64,000 nucleotides of DNA from Halomarina halobia (GTDB taxonomy: Archaea > Halobacteriota > Halobacteria > Halobacteriales > Haloarculaceae): the NCBI RefSeq assembly GCF_029338575.1, contig NZ_CP119992.1, positions 2,294,001 through 2,358,000 of the forward strand, written 5' to 3'. Under the pieces are notes generated by a model. The model made no database searches, was not told the DNA's origin, and saw nothing but the letters and a program-made list of their open reading frames with translations. This document shows, piece by piece, positions 54,611-62,519 of the stretch; position 1 is the first letter of the stretch; the number at the start of each line of letters is the position of its first letter. A program made the translations under genes and the position numbers.

Positions 54611-55074
54611 GCCAGCCAGTATCGGGGCGCGAGGCCGTCGCCGCAGTCGCAGACGACGGTCGAGATTCGACGCGCGATCTCGGCCAGGAACGCCACCGTA
54701 TCCTCCGTGAATTGCGACGCGAGCTCGAACGGCATCCGGCCGTACAGCGAGCACGCGGCGTTCCGGACGGAAAATTCCGCGAACTCCACGCCGATCTCGA
54801 CCCTACGGCACTCGGTCGCGGTGCCGAGCGTGCGACGCTTCGCGTTGCGTGGTGGCCTGCACCCGACGACCCGGGATTCGCGTTTCATTACAGCGACAGT
54901 ACGGGCTTCGACTGCGGTTGGCATCGCGAACCGAATCCACACGTCGAAGGGAAGACACACTATCAAGAGCGTGATGCGCCCGACGGCTACGAGTACGAGA
55001 CGGCTACCTTCGGTGGAGAGACGCCGTCACGAACACTCTGGGCCGTTCTCGATCGACTCACCGATCGTCTGTGA
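54607..55074 (+). CDS. TumE-like small protein, toxin candidate
   Basis: A 155-aa protein from ATG 54607. After a helical start it has LRVAWWPAPDDPGFAFHYS, GFDCGWHREPNPHVEGKTHYQERDAPDG and a final helix TPSRTLWAVLDRLTDRL. The His/Arg pattern around W-H-R-x-P-x-P-H and H-Y-Q resembles TumE/DUF6516 proteins, which are RNase toxins with an HTH antitoxin. The match is by motif only. It is the second gene of a pair with the winged-helix gene. Confidence 0.65.
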   Translation: MSQPVSGREAVAAVADDGRDSTRDLGQERHRILRELRRELERHPAVQRARGVPDGKFRELHADLDPTALGRGAERATLRVAWWPAPDDPGFAFHYSDSTGFDCGWHREPNPHVEGKTHYQERDAPDGYEYETATFGGETPSRTLWAVLDRLTDRL

Positions 55075-55087
55075 CCCTCGATACCGA

Positions 55088-56005
55088 TCAGATCCGTCCG
55101 ACCCGATCCTGAAACGCCCCCGCCACGTCGTACAGCGCCCGCCGGCGGTGGCCGTGCATGACGTAGTGGTCCGCGCCCGCGAGTTCGTGGTACTCGGCCT
55201 CGTCGTCCGGACTTCCCAACTCGTCGTAGAGCGTCGTCGCGTCCTCGCGCACCGAGATGGCGTCCGCGCTCCCCCGGATCACGAGCGTCGGCACCTCGAC
55301 GTTCGCCGCGTCGTACGGCGGCTCGCCCCGCCCGCAGTCGTAGTAGTCCGCGAGCGCCCCGGTCTGGGCGAGGTAGCGGTCCTCGTCGACGCCCTGGTTC
55401 GACTCCACCTGCGTCCGCCAGATCGCCTCGAACAGCTCGTCGGCCTCCCCCTGGCGCTCCTTCACCGTCTCGTACTCCTGGTAGTAGTACGCGCCGAAGT
55501 CGGGATCGACGCCGAGCGCGGCGAGGCCCTCCTCCACGTCGTAGGGGACGTTGTAGACCGGCGCGACCTGCGTCAGCGAGCGCGCGTCGGGCGCGTCGCG
55601 CTCGACGAACCGCCCGCAGGTGTTCGTTCCCCAGGAGACGCCGACGAGGTGGACCGCGTCGTACTCCTCGCGGACGACCGCGTAGGCGTCGGCGATGTCG
55701 TTCGCCGCGAGGTCGGCGCGCACGGGCGGACCGTTTTCCCCCGGTGGCTCCTCCAGTTCGGGCGGGCGCTCGGAGTCGCCGTACCCCCGCACGTCGAGGG
55801 CGAACGCCGTCCGACCCGAATCGGCCGTCGCGGCCAGCCACGAGTGGGAGTCGTCGCCGGTCACGGGCGGGTCGAACAGCGCCCGCGAGCAGGTGATGCT
55901 CCCGTGGACGTAGAGGACGGCCTCCTCGGCGTCCGCGGCGGTCCGTTCCCAGAGGTTCAGCGCGAGGCCGTCGCGGGCCTCGACGGTGTGTGCGATCGGG
56001 TCCAC
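55088..56005 (-). CDS. Alpha/beta-hydrolase
   Basis: A 305-aa protein with GTG start at 56003-56005. The oxyanion HG is in VLYVHGSITCSR, the nucleophile elbow is LVGVSWGTNTCG with Ser, and the acid/His are in VIRGSADAISV and AGADHYVMHG. The acidic loop after the first strand and the YYYQEYETVKER helix mark a cap region. Substrate unknown: esterase or lipase-like. A TGACAC-TTC-GTGTCA palindrome lies about 45 bases upstream. Confidence 0.85.
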   Translation of the reverse strand: MDPIAHTVEARDGLALNLWERTAADAEEAVLYVHGSITCSRALFDPPVTGDDSHSWLAATADSGRTAFALDVRGYGDSERPPELEEPPGENGPPVRADLAANDIADAYAVVREEYDAVHLVGVSWGTNTCGRFVERDAPDARSLTQVAPVYNVPYDVEEGLAALGVDPDFGAYYYQEYETVKERQGEADELFEAIWRTQVESNQGVDEDRYLAQTGALADYYDCGRGEPPYDAANVEVPTLVIRGSADAISVREDATTLYDELGSPDDEAEYHELAGADHYVMHGHRRRALYDVAGAFQDRVGRI

Positions 56006-56046
56006 GTGCCGTGACACCGCGCCGGACGACGAAAAGCGCCGGGGTG

Positions 56047-56061
56047 TGACACTTCGTGTCA
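56047..56061. promoter_or_regulatory. Palindrome TGACAC-TTC-GTGTCA
   Basis: Six-base arms (56047-56052, 56056-56061) lie 42 bases upstream of the hydrolase GTG on the minus strand, at the distance of a promoter-proximal operator. Confidence 0.4.
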
Positions 56062-56360
56062 GTCCTGCACAACGACTAAGGGGGTGCCGCCGATACGAGA
56101 GGACGTGCCACGCGCCCGACTCAGGGCGCCGGTGCTCGCACATGACCGCGTTCAACCACATCCCGACGCTCGCCATCCCGGTCAGCGGGGGGTATGTGGT
56201 CGGCGCGGCGAAGCACCGCTGCACTCGGTCCACCCGTCTCGCGTAACCGGACGGCGACGCCCCGTCCGTACGGTGTCGGGTGGGACCGAGTGCGCCAGCG
56301 TTCTCCCCGACGCCACTCTTCGCGAGCGGACGCGAGTCCCCGCGACTCGTCCAGTGGGCC

Positions 56361-56408
56361 GCGTCCGCGTGGAGCGGCCACGCTCCGGGTTCGACCCCCG
56401 GCGGACGC
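56361..56408 (+). ncRNA. tRNA-like minihelix 1
   Basis: GCGTCCG (56361-56367) pairs exactly with CGGACGC (56402-56408) as a 7-bp acceptor-like stem. Inside are a 5-bp hairpin (CGTGG-AGCGG-CCACG, 56368-56382) and a perfect T-arm (CCGGG-TTCGACC-CCCGG, 56385-56401) whose 7-base loop fits the TTCRANY rule. There is no D or anticodon arm. It ends four bases before the ATG at 56412, so it could also act on that gene's start. A tRNA remnant, a decoy RNA or chance are all possible. Confidence 0.4.
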
Positions 56409-56411
56409 CTC

Positions 56412-56693
56412 ATGCCCCTGCATGAACTCGCGGCCACGTCGGTGGCCGTCAGGCTCTGGGTGCCCCGCGGTGCCGCCGGCGATCTCGCCGGCGGCGCGCG
56501 GAGCGTCCTCGAAGGCGTAGCGGCGATCGAACGCGTCGAATCGCTCGACGTCCGCGGCTTTCGCCCCACGGCGACGGACATCCGCGTCGACCTCCGCGCG
56601 GAGGTCGTGCTCGTCGCCGACGCGGAGGCCGCCGACCTCGAAGCGGGCTTCGGCGTCATCGAGGCGGAGGCGACGGTGGAGGCGGAGGCGTGA
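56412..56693 (+). CDS. Small acidic protein between two tRNA-like folds, 93 aa
   Basis: From ATG 56412 the protein reads PLHELAATSVAVRLWVPRGA, then GARSVLEGVAAIERVESLDVRGF and a C-terminal half of alternating strands with Val, Glu and Ala (VDLRAEVVLVADAEAAD). It resembles a small alpha/beta or beta-rich domain of unknown family. It stands directly before the winged-helix/TumE fusion gene (202 bases) on the same strand and may be part of the same system. Confidence 0.55.
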   Translation: MPLHELAATSVAVRLWVPRGAAGDLAGGARSVLEGVAAIERVESLDVRGFRPTATDIRVDLRAEVVLVADAEAADLEAGFGVIEAEATVEAEA

Positions 56694-56717
56694 CCTCGCT
56701 CGCGAACTCGGGTCGCG

Positions 56718-56770
56718 CGTTCCGCCCGCCGGTCGGGAACCCATACGCAGGTTCGACTCCTGCCGGAACG
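56718..56770 (+). ncRNA. tRNA-like minihelix 2
   Basis: CGTTCCG (56718-56724) pairs exactly with CGGAACG (56764-56770). Inside are CCCG-CCGGT-CGGG (56725-56737) and a perfect T-arm (GCAGG-TTCGACT-CCTGC, 56747-56763) with a canonical 7-base loop. The layout equals minihelix 1, and both share the string GGTTCGAC plus related sequence up to ACGCCTC. It lies between the 93-aa gene and the fusion gene. It could also be coding if the fusion gene starts further upstream. Confidence 0.4.
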
Positions 56771-56894
56771 CCTCGCCCGCGGCCGATTCACTATCGTCGG
56801 TCGCGGCGCTGGCGACCCTGACCCCGCGCCTCCGCAGGACGCCGTCGACGCGGTCCGTCGTCGCTGGCGCGATCGGACCGACACGGTCGGGCGA

Positions 56895-57440
56895 GTGTAC
56901 GACGTCGTCCTCGGAATCTCGGAACCGACGCCGTCTCCCCGCATCGCCGAGCGCGCCGAGTGCTCGCCGAACGCGGCGAAGAAGCACCTCGACCGCCTCG
57001 CGGACATGGGAATCGTCCGGGCCGATCGCGGGAGTCGCCCGGTGCGCTACGAGCGCAACGACGCCTACCTGGAGTGGCAGGAGGCCAGCCGAATCGCCGC
57101 CGACCTCTCGATCGACGAGATCGTAGAGCGCGTCGGGCGACTCGACGCCGCGCGGTACCCGCCGACGGTCGAGGCCGCTCGGCTCGACGTTCGGTGGTTC
57201 ACGAGCGGCGACTTCTCCGTCCAGTACGTCGAGACGGCGGCGAACGGCGCGCGCTTGACCTGTCGGTGGGATCGCCACCCCCACTCGCACGACCCTCGGC
57301 TTCACTTTCATCGACCGCCCGACGGAACGAGCGTCGAGGGCCTCTCGTTGGGGTCGATCCACCCGCTCGACGTCCTGTCTACGGTACTCGCGGCGGTGGA
57401 ACGGCGGGTTGCACAGCGGTGGGACGCCGGCGAGGAGTAG
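56895..57440 (+). CDS. Winged-helix/TumE-like fusion protein
   Basis: From GTG 56895 the 181-aa protein has a winged helix (VVLGISEPTPSPRIAERAEC, recognition helix NAAKKHLDRLADMGIV) and then a TumE-like half with WFTSGDFSVQYVETAANGARL, CRWDRHPHSHDPRLHFHRPP and a last helix DVLSTVLAAVERRVAQRW. It fuses the same two parts that are separate genes at 54074 and 54607. The frame stays open upstream and encodes RRRWRDRTDTVGRVYD, which matches the start of the 54074 protein, so the natural N-terminus is probably longer but lacks an ATG or GTG. It may be 5'-truncated. Confidence 0.7.
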   Translation: MYDVVLGISEPTPSPRIAERAECSPNAAKKHLDRLADMGIVRADRGSRPVRYERNDAYLEWQEASRIAADLSIDEIVERVGRLDAARYPPTVEAARLDVRWFTSGDFSVQYVETAANGARLTCRWDRHPHSHDPRLHFHRPPDGTSVEGLSLGSIHPLDVLSTVLAAVERRVAQRWDAGEE

Positions 57441-57475
57441 CGCCGGACGACGGGGCGCGGTCAGTCGTCCGCCGT

Positions 57476-58279
57476 TCACTCCCTCGCGTCCACCAGTTCG
57501 TAGCTCACGTTGTGCTCGCGCAGGCGGTCGGTGTGCGCGGAGCGCTCGCGCGCCGTGAGCACCAGCAGGACCGACAGCCCACGCACGGCGGCCTCCTGCA
57601 CCCCGAGTGCGGTTCCGAAGCGCACGTCGGGTTCGCGCCCCGCCCGCCTCACGGCCGCGAGCGCCTCCGTCCCCGCGACGGCGACGAGATCGTGGTCGGC
57701 GGCGAGGGCGGCGAGGCGGTCCGCGTCGATCGCGCGGCTACCCCCCTCGCGGACGCCGGGGAGGACGACGACGGTCACCCGTCCCGGTCGGTAGTCGAGC
57801 AGTCCCTCGAACTCCGCGACGCCGACGTCCTCGCCCTCCTCGGCGTCGGTGATGGCGACGGCTAGCGCGCCGTCCGTCCCGCCGGGGATCGCGTGGAGCG
57901 TCCCGTCGCGCATCGAGAGCGTGACGCGATCGCCCGTTCTGACGGCGTCGTCGGCGATCGCCGTCTCGGATTCGACCTGGCCGATCACCTCCTCGGTGAC
58001 GAACTCCGTGTAGTCCCGCAGGTCCTCGGTCCGGGAGATGAGCCAGTCGACGCCCTCCTTCGTCACCTCGTAGCGTCCCCGGCCGTGCTTCTCGACGTAC
58101 TCGGCGTCGACGAGGTCGCGGACGTACTCGCTCACCGCCTGCGCGGTGACGCCGACGGCGTCGGCGATCTCCTGCTGGCTCACCGCCGGCTGGCGGGCGG
58201 CGATGGCGACGAGGATCTGGTAGCGCGAGGCGTCCCGCTTGTTCCGCAGGACCGAGACGTCGCGGTCGCCGTCTGTCAT
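57476..58279 (-). CDS. Winged-helix transcription regulator, 267 aa
   Basis: The N-terminal winged helix reads RYQILVAIAARQPAVSQQEIADAVG, then AVSEYVRDLVDAEYVEK. A helical linker leads to an effector-like alpha/beta domain (about residues 110-265) with VTVVVLPGVREGG and AVAGTEALAAV. It belongs to an archaeal regulator group often next to metabolic genes. It is divergent from cbiA with a 122-base gap, so control of corrinoid synthesis is a natural guess but unproven. Confidence 0.85.
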   Translation of the reverse strand: MTDGDRDVSVLRNKRDASRYQILVAIAARQPAVSQQEIADAVGVTAQAVSEYVRDLVDAEYVEKHGRGRYEVTKEGVDWLISRTEDLRDYTEFVTEEVIGQVESETAIADDAVRTGDRVTLSMRDGTLHAIPGGTDGALAVAITDAEEGEDVGVAEFEGLLDYRPGRVTVVVLPGVREGGSRAIDADRLAALAADHDLVAVAGTEALAAVRRAGREPDVRFGTALGVQEAAVRGLSVLLVLTARERSAHTDRLREHNVSYELVDARE

Positions 58280-58401
58280 ACCTCCCTTTGTGTCCCCCCG
58301 CGCAAGTAGTTTGTCAGATATCCCAGCGCACTTTCCCCCGACCCCAACTTACCTTTCGCCCCCGGCCGTAGCCTCCTTACCCCCCGGCGCGAACCCCCGG
58401 T

Positions 58402-59739
58402 ATGGACGGTATCGTCGTCGCCGGGACGAGTTCCGGCGTGGGGAAGACGGTCGCCACGCTCGCGACGCTGCGCGCGCTCTCGGCCGCCGGGTACGAGGTT
58501 CAGCCCGCGAAGGCCGGCCCGGACTTCATCGATCCGAGCCACCACGCCGCGGTCGCCGGCCGCCCCTCGCGGACGCTCGATCCGTGGCTCGAGGGCGAGG
58601 AGGGGATGCGTCGCAACTACTACCGCGGCGCGGCAGACGCCTGTGGGTCGCGCTCGTCCGCCCGGAGCGCGGGATCGACCCCCGTCTGCGTCGTCGAGGG
58701 GATGATGGGACTCTACGACGGGGACGTGAGCACGGCGCGGGTCGCGGCGCTCCTCGACCTGCCGGTCGTGCTCGTCGTCGACGCGAGCGCGGGGATGGAG
58801 AGCGTGGCCGCGACGGCGCTCGGCTTCCGCGAGTACGCGGCGCACGCCGGGATCGACGTGGACGTGGTGGGATTGATCGCCCAGCGCGCGCACGGCGGCC
58901 GCCACGAGCGGGGGATCCGCGAGGCGCTGCCCGCCGACATCGCGTACCTCGGGCGGCTCCCGCCGCGCGAGGACCTCGAGATCCCCGACCGCCACCTCGG
59001 CCTCCACATGGGCGACGAGGCACCGCTCGACCGGGAGGCGCTGTCGGCCGCCGCGGAGCACCTCGACGCGGAGCGCGTGCGCGAACTGGCGCGCGCGCCG
59101 CCCCGCCCCGAACCGCGAGAGAAGGGGCCGCAGACCGGCGCGCGCGTCGCCGTCGCCCGCGACGACGCCTTCCGCTTTCTCTACCCGGCGACGGTCGAGC
59201 GCCTGCGCGAGCGAGCGGTCGTCGAGACGTTCGCGCCGACCGCCGGCGACGACCTCCCCGAGTGTGACGGGGTGTACCTCCCCGGCGGCTATCCCGAGCG
59301 CCACGCCGCCGCCCTCTCGGAGAGTCCCGCGCTCGAGACGATCCGGGAGCGCGCGCCGGAGGGGCTCCCCGTCTTCGGGGAGTGCGGGGGGTTGATGGCG
59401 CTCGCGGAGACGCTCGAAGCGGACGGCGAGACCCACGAGATGGCCGGCGTCCTCCCGGCGGACGTGCGGATGTGCGACCGCTATCGGGCGCTGGATCACG
59501 TCGAACTCCTCGCGCGGCGGGACGCACCCACCGCGCGGGCGGGCGAGACGCTGCGCGGTCACGAGTTCCACTACTCCGAGGCGCGCCCCGCGGGCGACGC
59601 CCGCTTCGCGTTCGACGTGGCGCGCGGCCGGGGGATCGACGGCGAGCGCGACGGCCTCCTCGAGTACCGGACGCTCGGCACGTACGCGCACGTCCACGCC
59701 GAGAGCGGCGCGTTCGACCGCTTCGTCGAGTCGCTCTAG
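58402..59739 (+). CDS. cbiA: Cobyrinate a,c-diamide synthase CbiA
   Basis: A 445-aa glutamine-dependent amidase. The N-terminal ATPase domain has VVAGTSSGVGKT (P-loop) and VVEGMMGLYDG. The C-terminal glutamine amidotransferase-like domain has YLPGGYPERHAAAL, FGECGGLMAL with the catalytic Cys, and HEFHYSE with the His. It adds amides a and c to cobyrinic acid. It is on its own here, with a regulator upstream. Its stop shares CTAG with the convergent DUF2270 gene. Confidence 0.93.
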   Translation: MDGIVVAGTSSGVGKTVATLATLRALSAAGYEVQPAKAGPDFIDPSHHAAVAGRPSRTLDPWLEGEEGMRRNYYRGAADACGSRSSARSAGSTPVCVVEGMMGLYDGDVSTARVAALLDLPVVLVVDASAGMESVAATALGFREYAAHAGIDVDVVGLIAQRAHGGRHERGIREALPADIAYLGRLPPREDLEIPDRHLGLHMGDEAPLDREALSAAAEHLDAERVRELARAPPRPEPREKGPQTGARVAVARDDAFRFLYPATVERLRERAVVETFAPTAGDDLPECDGVYLPGGYPERHAAALSESPALETIRERAPEGLPVFGECGGLMALAETLEADGETHEMAGVLPADVRMCDRYRALDHVELLARRDAPTARAGETLRGHEFHYSEARPAGDARFAFDVARGRGIDGERDGLLEYRTLGTYAHVHAESGAFDRFVESL

Positions 59740-60458
59740 TCCTCGTCCTCCCACGCGCCGACGTCCTGCCGACGGAGTTCGCCCATCGCGTGCCACTGTC
59801 GGGGCCGGAACGCGACGAACGCGAGCAGCGCGTAGAACAGGGCGACCGCGGCGGTCACGAGCAGTCCCGATATCGCCCCGACCGCGGCGCTCGCCGGCCA
59901 CTCGGCGTCGGGCGTGAGGACGGCGACGCGGAGGAGCCACGCGAGGAGGAGCAGCGAGAGCAGCGGGAGGTAGATCCGCCGGAGGCGGTGGACGATCGCC
60001 TCCTCCCTGCCGATCTTCGCGACGGGGCGGCGGTAGTCCTCGCTCAGCTCGCGCCGCCACTGGCGGTCCTCGACGCCCGAACTCGGGTCGAGCGCGTTGG
60101 CGAAGACGTTCTCCTGGAGCAGGCGCACCCGCGATCGCCAGATGTCGTAGCCGCGGTACCGGCGCGCCTCGATGACGAGGAACATCGTCACCGCGGCCAC
60201 GCCGACGAGGATGATGTAGTGAGGTCGGTCGGGGCTGCTGAACGCCCACGTGAGGATGGCGGCCATGATCGTGACCGCCCAGTTGGTCGTGCGGTCGAGG
60301 CGCTCGCGCCAGAACTTCATGCGGTGGATCTCGCCGCGGTAGAGGTGGGCGAACGCCGACCCGGGGCTCATCGTCTCGTCGAACAACCCCTCGCCCACGC
60401 TGCGCTCTCGCTCCCCGGTCGGGTCGAACTCGGAGTCGGTGTCGTCGTGTCGGGCCAT
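59736..60458 (-). CDS. DUF2270 membrane protein
   Basis: A 240-aa protein from ATG 60456-60458. After an acidic start it has YRGEIHRMKFWRERLDRTTNWAV, then pairs of helices (ILTWAFSSPDRPHYIILVGVAAVTMFL, LLSLLLLAWLLRVAVL and AVGAISGLLVTAAVALFYALLAF). The R-x-R-Y-R-x-Y-D-I-W-R-S-R motif in the cytosolic loop is typical of DUF2270. Function unknown. The upstream ATG at 60506 adds basic residues and is not preferred. Confidence 0.85.
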   Translation of the reverse strand: MARHDDTDSEFDPTGERERSVGEGLFDETMSPGSAFAHLYRGEIHRMKFWRERLDRTTNWAVTIMAAILTWAFSSPDRPHYIILVGVAAVTMFLVIEARRYRGYDIWRSRVRLLQENVFANALDPSSGVEDRQWRRELSEDYRRPVAKIGREEAIVHRLRRIYLPLLSLLLLAWLLRVAVLTPDAEWPASAAVGAISGLLVTAAVALFYALLAFVAFRPRQWHAMGELRRQDVGAWEDED

Positions 60459-60584
60459 CGTCTCTCCGTCGTCGATCCTCGATCGTCGTTGGCGATTCGT
60501 CCGCAAAGCGGCACTGCCCGGATATGACGACCCTATAAATCGTCGCGACCGGCGGCCGACGGTACCTTCATCGATCCGTCTCCG

Positions 60585-60986
60585 CTACTGCTCGACGGGC
60601 GGGGAGGCGGCCGTCTCGTCGTACTTCCGGCGGAACTCGCCGATGAGCTGACCCATCTTCGCGTACCAGTCGTTGAGCAGCCGCTGCATGTCGTCCGCGA
60701 TCGCGTCAGGGTCGGTCGGCCGGTAGACGTGGTAGTAGCCGCCCTGCTCGTAGTTCACCTGGTCCTTCTGGACGAACCCCGTCTGCAGGAGCCGCTGGAT
60801 CGACCGGTAGGCGGTAGAGCGCTCGCGGTCGACCCTGTCGGCCACCTCGTCGACGGTGAGGGAGCCGTCGCTCTCGACGAGGACGCGAAAGACCTCCTTG
60901 TCCAGGTCTTTCAGCCCGTGAATGCACTCGAGCAAGCCCTCGCACTCCATGTCCTGCTTGAGGTACTCGCTCATCGAGTCTGCCAT
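60585..60986 (-). CDS. TrmB-like winged-helix regulator
   Basis: A 133-aa protein. Two Cys near the start (MECEGLLECIHGLKD) precede a TrmB-type winged helix (DKEVFRVLVESDGSLTVDEVADRV, then RSTAYRSIQRLLQTGFV). A helical C-terminus follows. It stands upstream of the TauE exporter gene, so it may respond to sulfur compounds or redox through the Cys pair. A GTGCA-n5-TGCAC palindrome lies in its promoter. Confidence 0.85.
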   Translation of the reverse strand: MADSMSEYLKQDMECEGLLECIHGLKDLDKEVFRVLVESDGSLTVDEVADRVDRERSTAYRSIQRLLQTGFVQKDQVNYEQGGYYHVYRPTDPDAIADDMQRLLNDWYAKMGQLIGEFRRKYDETAASPPVEQ

Positions 60987-61023
60987 CTCGGCTCGAGGTA
61001 GGTATCGGGCCCTGAAAAGGGTT

Positions 61024-61038
61024 GTGCAGTGTATGCAC
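61024..61038. promoter_or_regulatory. Palindrome GTGCA-GTGTA-TGCAC
   Basis: Five-base arms (61024-61028, 61034-61038) lie 38 bases upstream of the TrmB-like gene. A GC-rich end and TTTTCAG between them and the ATG suit a promoter. Autoregulation by the TrmB-like protein is a plausible use. Confidence 0.4.
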
Positions 61039-61110
61039 GACCGCGCACACCGGCGGGCCGGAACCGGTGAGCCGCCCCGGATCGACGGTGTGCCGCCGCG
61101 GGCAGCCCGT

Positions 61111-62106
61111 TCAGTCCGCCGACGGCGCGGACGTCCGTTCGTCGCGGAGCGCGGCGACGCTGCTGTAGACGACGGCCCCGCTCACGAGCAGCGCGGCCAC
61201 GACGATGATGGCGAGGCTCACTGCGTCGAGGCCGTCGATGCCGTAGGCGACGCCGACCTGGCGGACGGCGACCGCGAGCGCGCCGAGCAGGAGCATCGCG
61301 CCGAAGTAGCCCGTGATCCCCTCCTCGTCGACGAGCCGCGTCGCGGCCGAGCCGATCCGGGCACCGAAGGCGCTGCCGACGAGCAGGGGGGCGACGACGC
61401 CGAGGTCGACGCCGCCGGACTGCGCGTAGAGGAAGCTGCCGACGGCCCCCGACACCGTGATCTGGAGGATGTCGGTTCCGACCGCGACCGCGGCGGGGAC
61501 GCCGAACCCGTACGTCATCGCGGGCATCAGCAGGAACCCCCCGCCGACGCCGAGGAACCCCGCGAGCACGCCGACGACGGTGCCGATCGCGAGGATCACC
61601 CAGACCGATACCGCCGGGCCGCCGGTGAGAGACATCGTCGGCGGGATCGAGACGCTCTCGAACAGTCCCTTCGGCCCCTCGGGCTCGCGTTCGTCCGTCC
61701 GCCGGGATCGCGAGTCGCGCACGACGAACGCGCCGACGAGCGTCAGCAGGACGACGTACGCGCCGGAGACGACGGCGTCCGCCAGGCCGAGCGCTTCGAG
61801 CCACAGCACGCCCCGCTTTCCGACCTCGATCCCCGCGGTGACGCTGACGGTCATGAGCGCCGCGAGTCCGTAGTCGACCTGTCCCAGATCCCGGTGGCGC
61901 AGCGCCCCGATGACCGACGTTCCGAAGACGAACGCGAGCCCGCTCCCGACGGCGACCCTCGACGGATACCCCATCGCGAGGAGCGCGGGCGTCACGAGGA
62001 ACGACCCGCCCATCCCGAAGAAGCCGAACAGGACGCCGATGAGCGTCCCGAACCCGACGAACAGCGCGAACGCGACGGCGCTCACGCCGAACAACTCGAC
62101 CGACAT
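61111..62106 (-). CDS. TauE/SafE-family anion exporter
   Basis: A 331-aa protein with about eight helices in two related halves. Each half starts with a GTLIGVLFGFFGMGGSFLVTPAL or GTVVGVLAGFLGVGGGFLLMPAM segment, the family's G-x-x-G-F-F/L-G-x-G-G repeat. It probably moves sulfite, sulfonates or organosulfur anions across the membrane. The upstream small gene (62108) ends one base before its ATG, so the two are coupled. Confidence 0.92.
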   Translation of the reverse strand: MSVELFGVSAVAFALFVGFGTLIGVLFGFFGMGGSFLVTPALLAMGYPSRVAVGSGLAFVFGTSVIGALRHRDLGQVDYGLAALMTVSVTAGIEVGKRGVLWLEALGLADAVVSGAYVVLLTLVGAFVVRDSRSRRTDEREPEGPKGLFESVSIPPTMSLTGGPAVSVWVILAIGTVVGVLAGFLGVGGGFLLMPAMTYGFGVPAAVAVGTDILQITVSGAVGSFLYAQSGGVDLGVVAPLLVGSAFGARIGSAATRLVDEEGITGYFGAMLLLGALAVAVRQVGVAYGIDGLDAVSLAIIVVAALLVSGAVVYSSVAALRDERTSAPSAD

Positions 62107-62107
62107 C

Positions 62108-62269
62108 TCACTCGCGTACCAGCGCTTCCTTCACGTGCGGGCCCGCGAACCGGGACAGTCCACCGTATCCGACGTACAGTACCAGGGATTCGACGAGTAC
62201 CAGTCCGACCGGCGTCGCGGCCTGTACGAACCCGGCGAGCGGCTCCGACCCGAGCATCGTCAGTTCCAT
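62108..62269 (-). CDS. Small membrane protein before the TauE gene, 53 aa
   Basis: ATG 62267-62269 to TGA 62108-62110. The protein MLGSEPLAGFVQAATPVGLV, then LVESLVLYVGYGGLSRFAGP, has one helix and an LYVGYG motif I associate with small haloarchaeal membrane proteins next to TauE genes (DUF7512-like, from memory). The stop codon is one base from the TauE ATG. TATA-like TTAATACGAG lies about 75 bases upstream. It probably assists or regulates the exporter. Confidence 0.75.
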   Translation of the reverse strand: MELTMLGSEPLAGFVQAATPVGLVLVESLVLYVGYGGLSRFAGPHVKEALVRE

Positions 62270-62519
62270 TCCGTCGGCCGTCGCAGCGATCGTGTGCGAA
62301 TCATGCTTTCCTCTCCGTCACCGGCTAGCCGGCTGCTCGTATTAACGGTTTTGGGTCAACTACACAATACTATATCCCCGTATCCTACGCATGAAGATCC
62401 ACAGGTTATCGGTGGCTACCCGGCCGGAAGCGGTCCGACGGCGTGACCGTCACGAACGCACCGGCCGCGCTCCGGACGGACGCGGTCGCGACGCGGACGC
62501 AACCGGCCGTGGCCCGCGC

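Larger units (their letters stand above)
56006..56411. other. Structured intergenic region
   Basis: No gene is seen in these 406 bases. The palindrome TGACAC-TTC-GTGTCA (56047-56061) may regulate the leftward hydrolase. Near 56329-56353 a stem of GGAC..GAGTC with GACTC..GTCC can form, directly before the tRNA-like fold at 56361-56408. An ATG follows at 56412. Confidence 0.45.

Noticed and set aside
56280..56408. A complete tRNA gene ending at 56408
   Set aside because: No D arm or anticodon arm can be placed; the acceptor partner lies only 34 bases upstream of its 3' strand, so only a minihelix is possible.
56121..57479. 452-codon minus-strand ORF over the fusion locus
   Set aside because: It is the mirror of the rightward genes 56412 and 56895, with no domain and Arg-rich composition typical of antisense frames.
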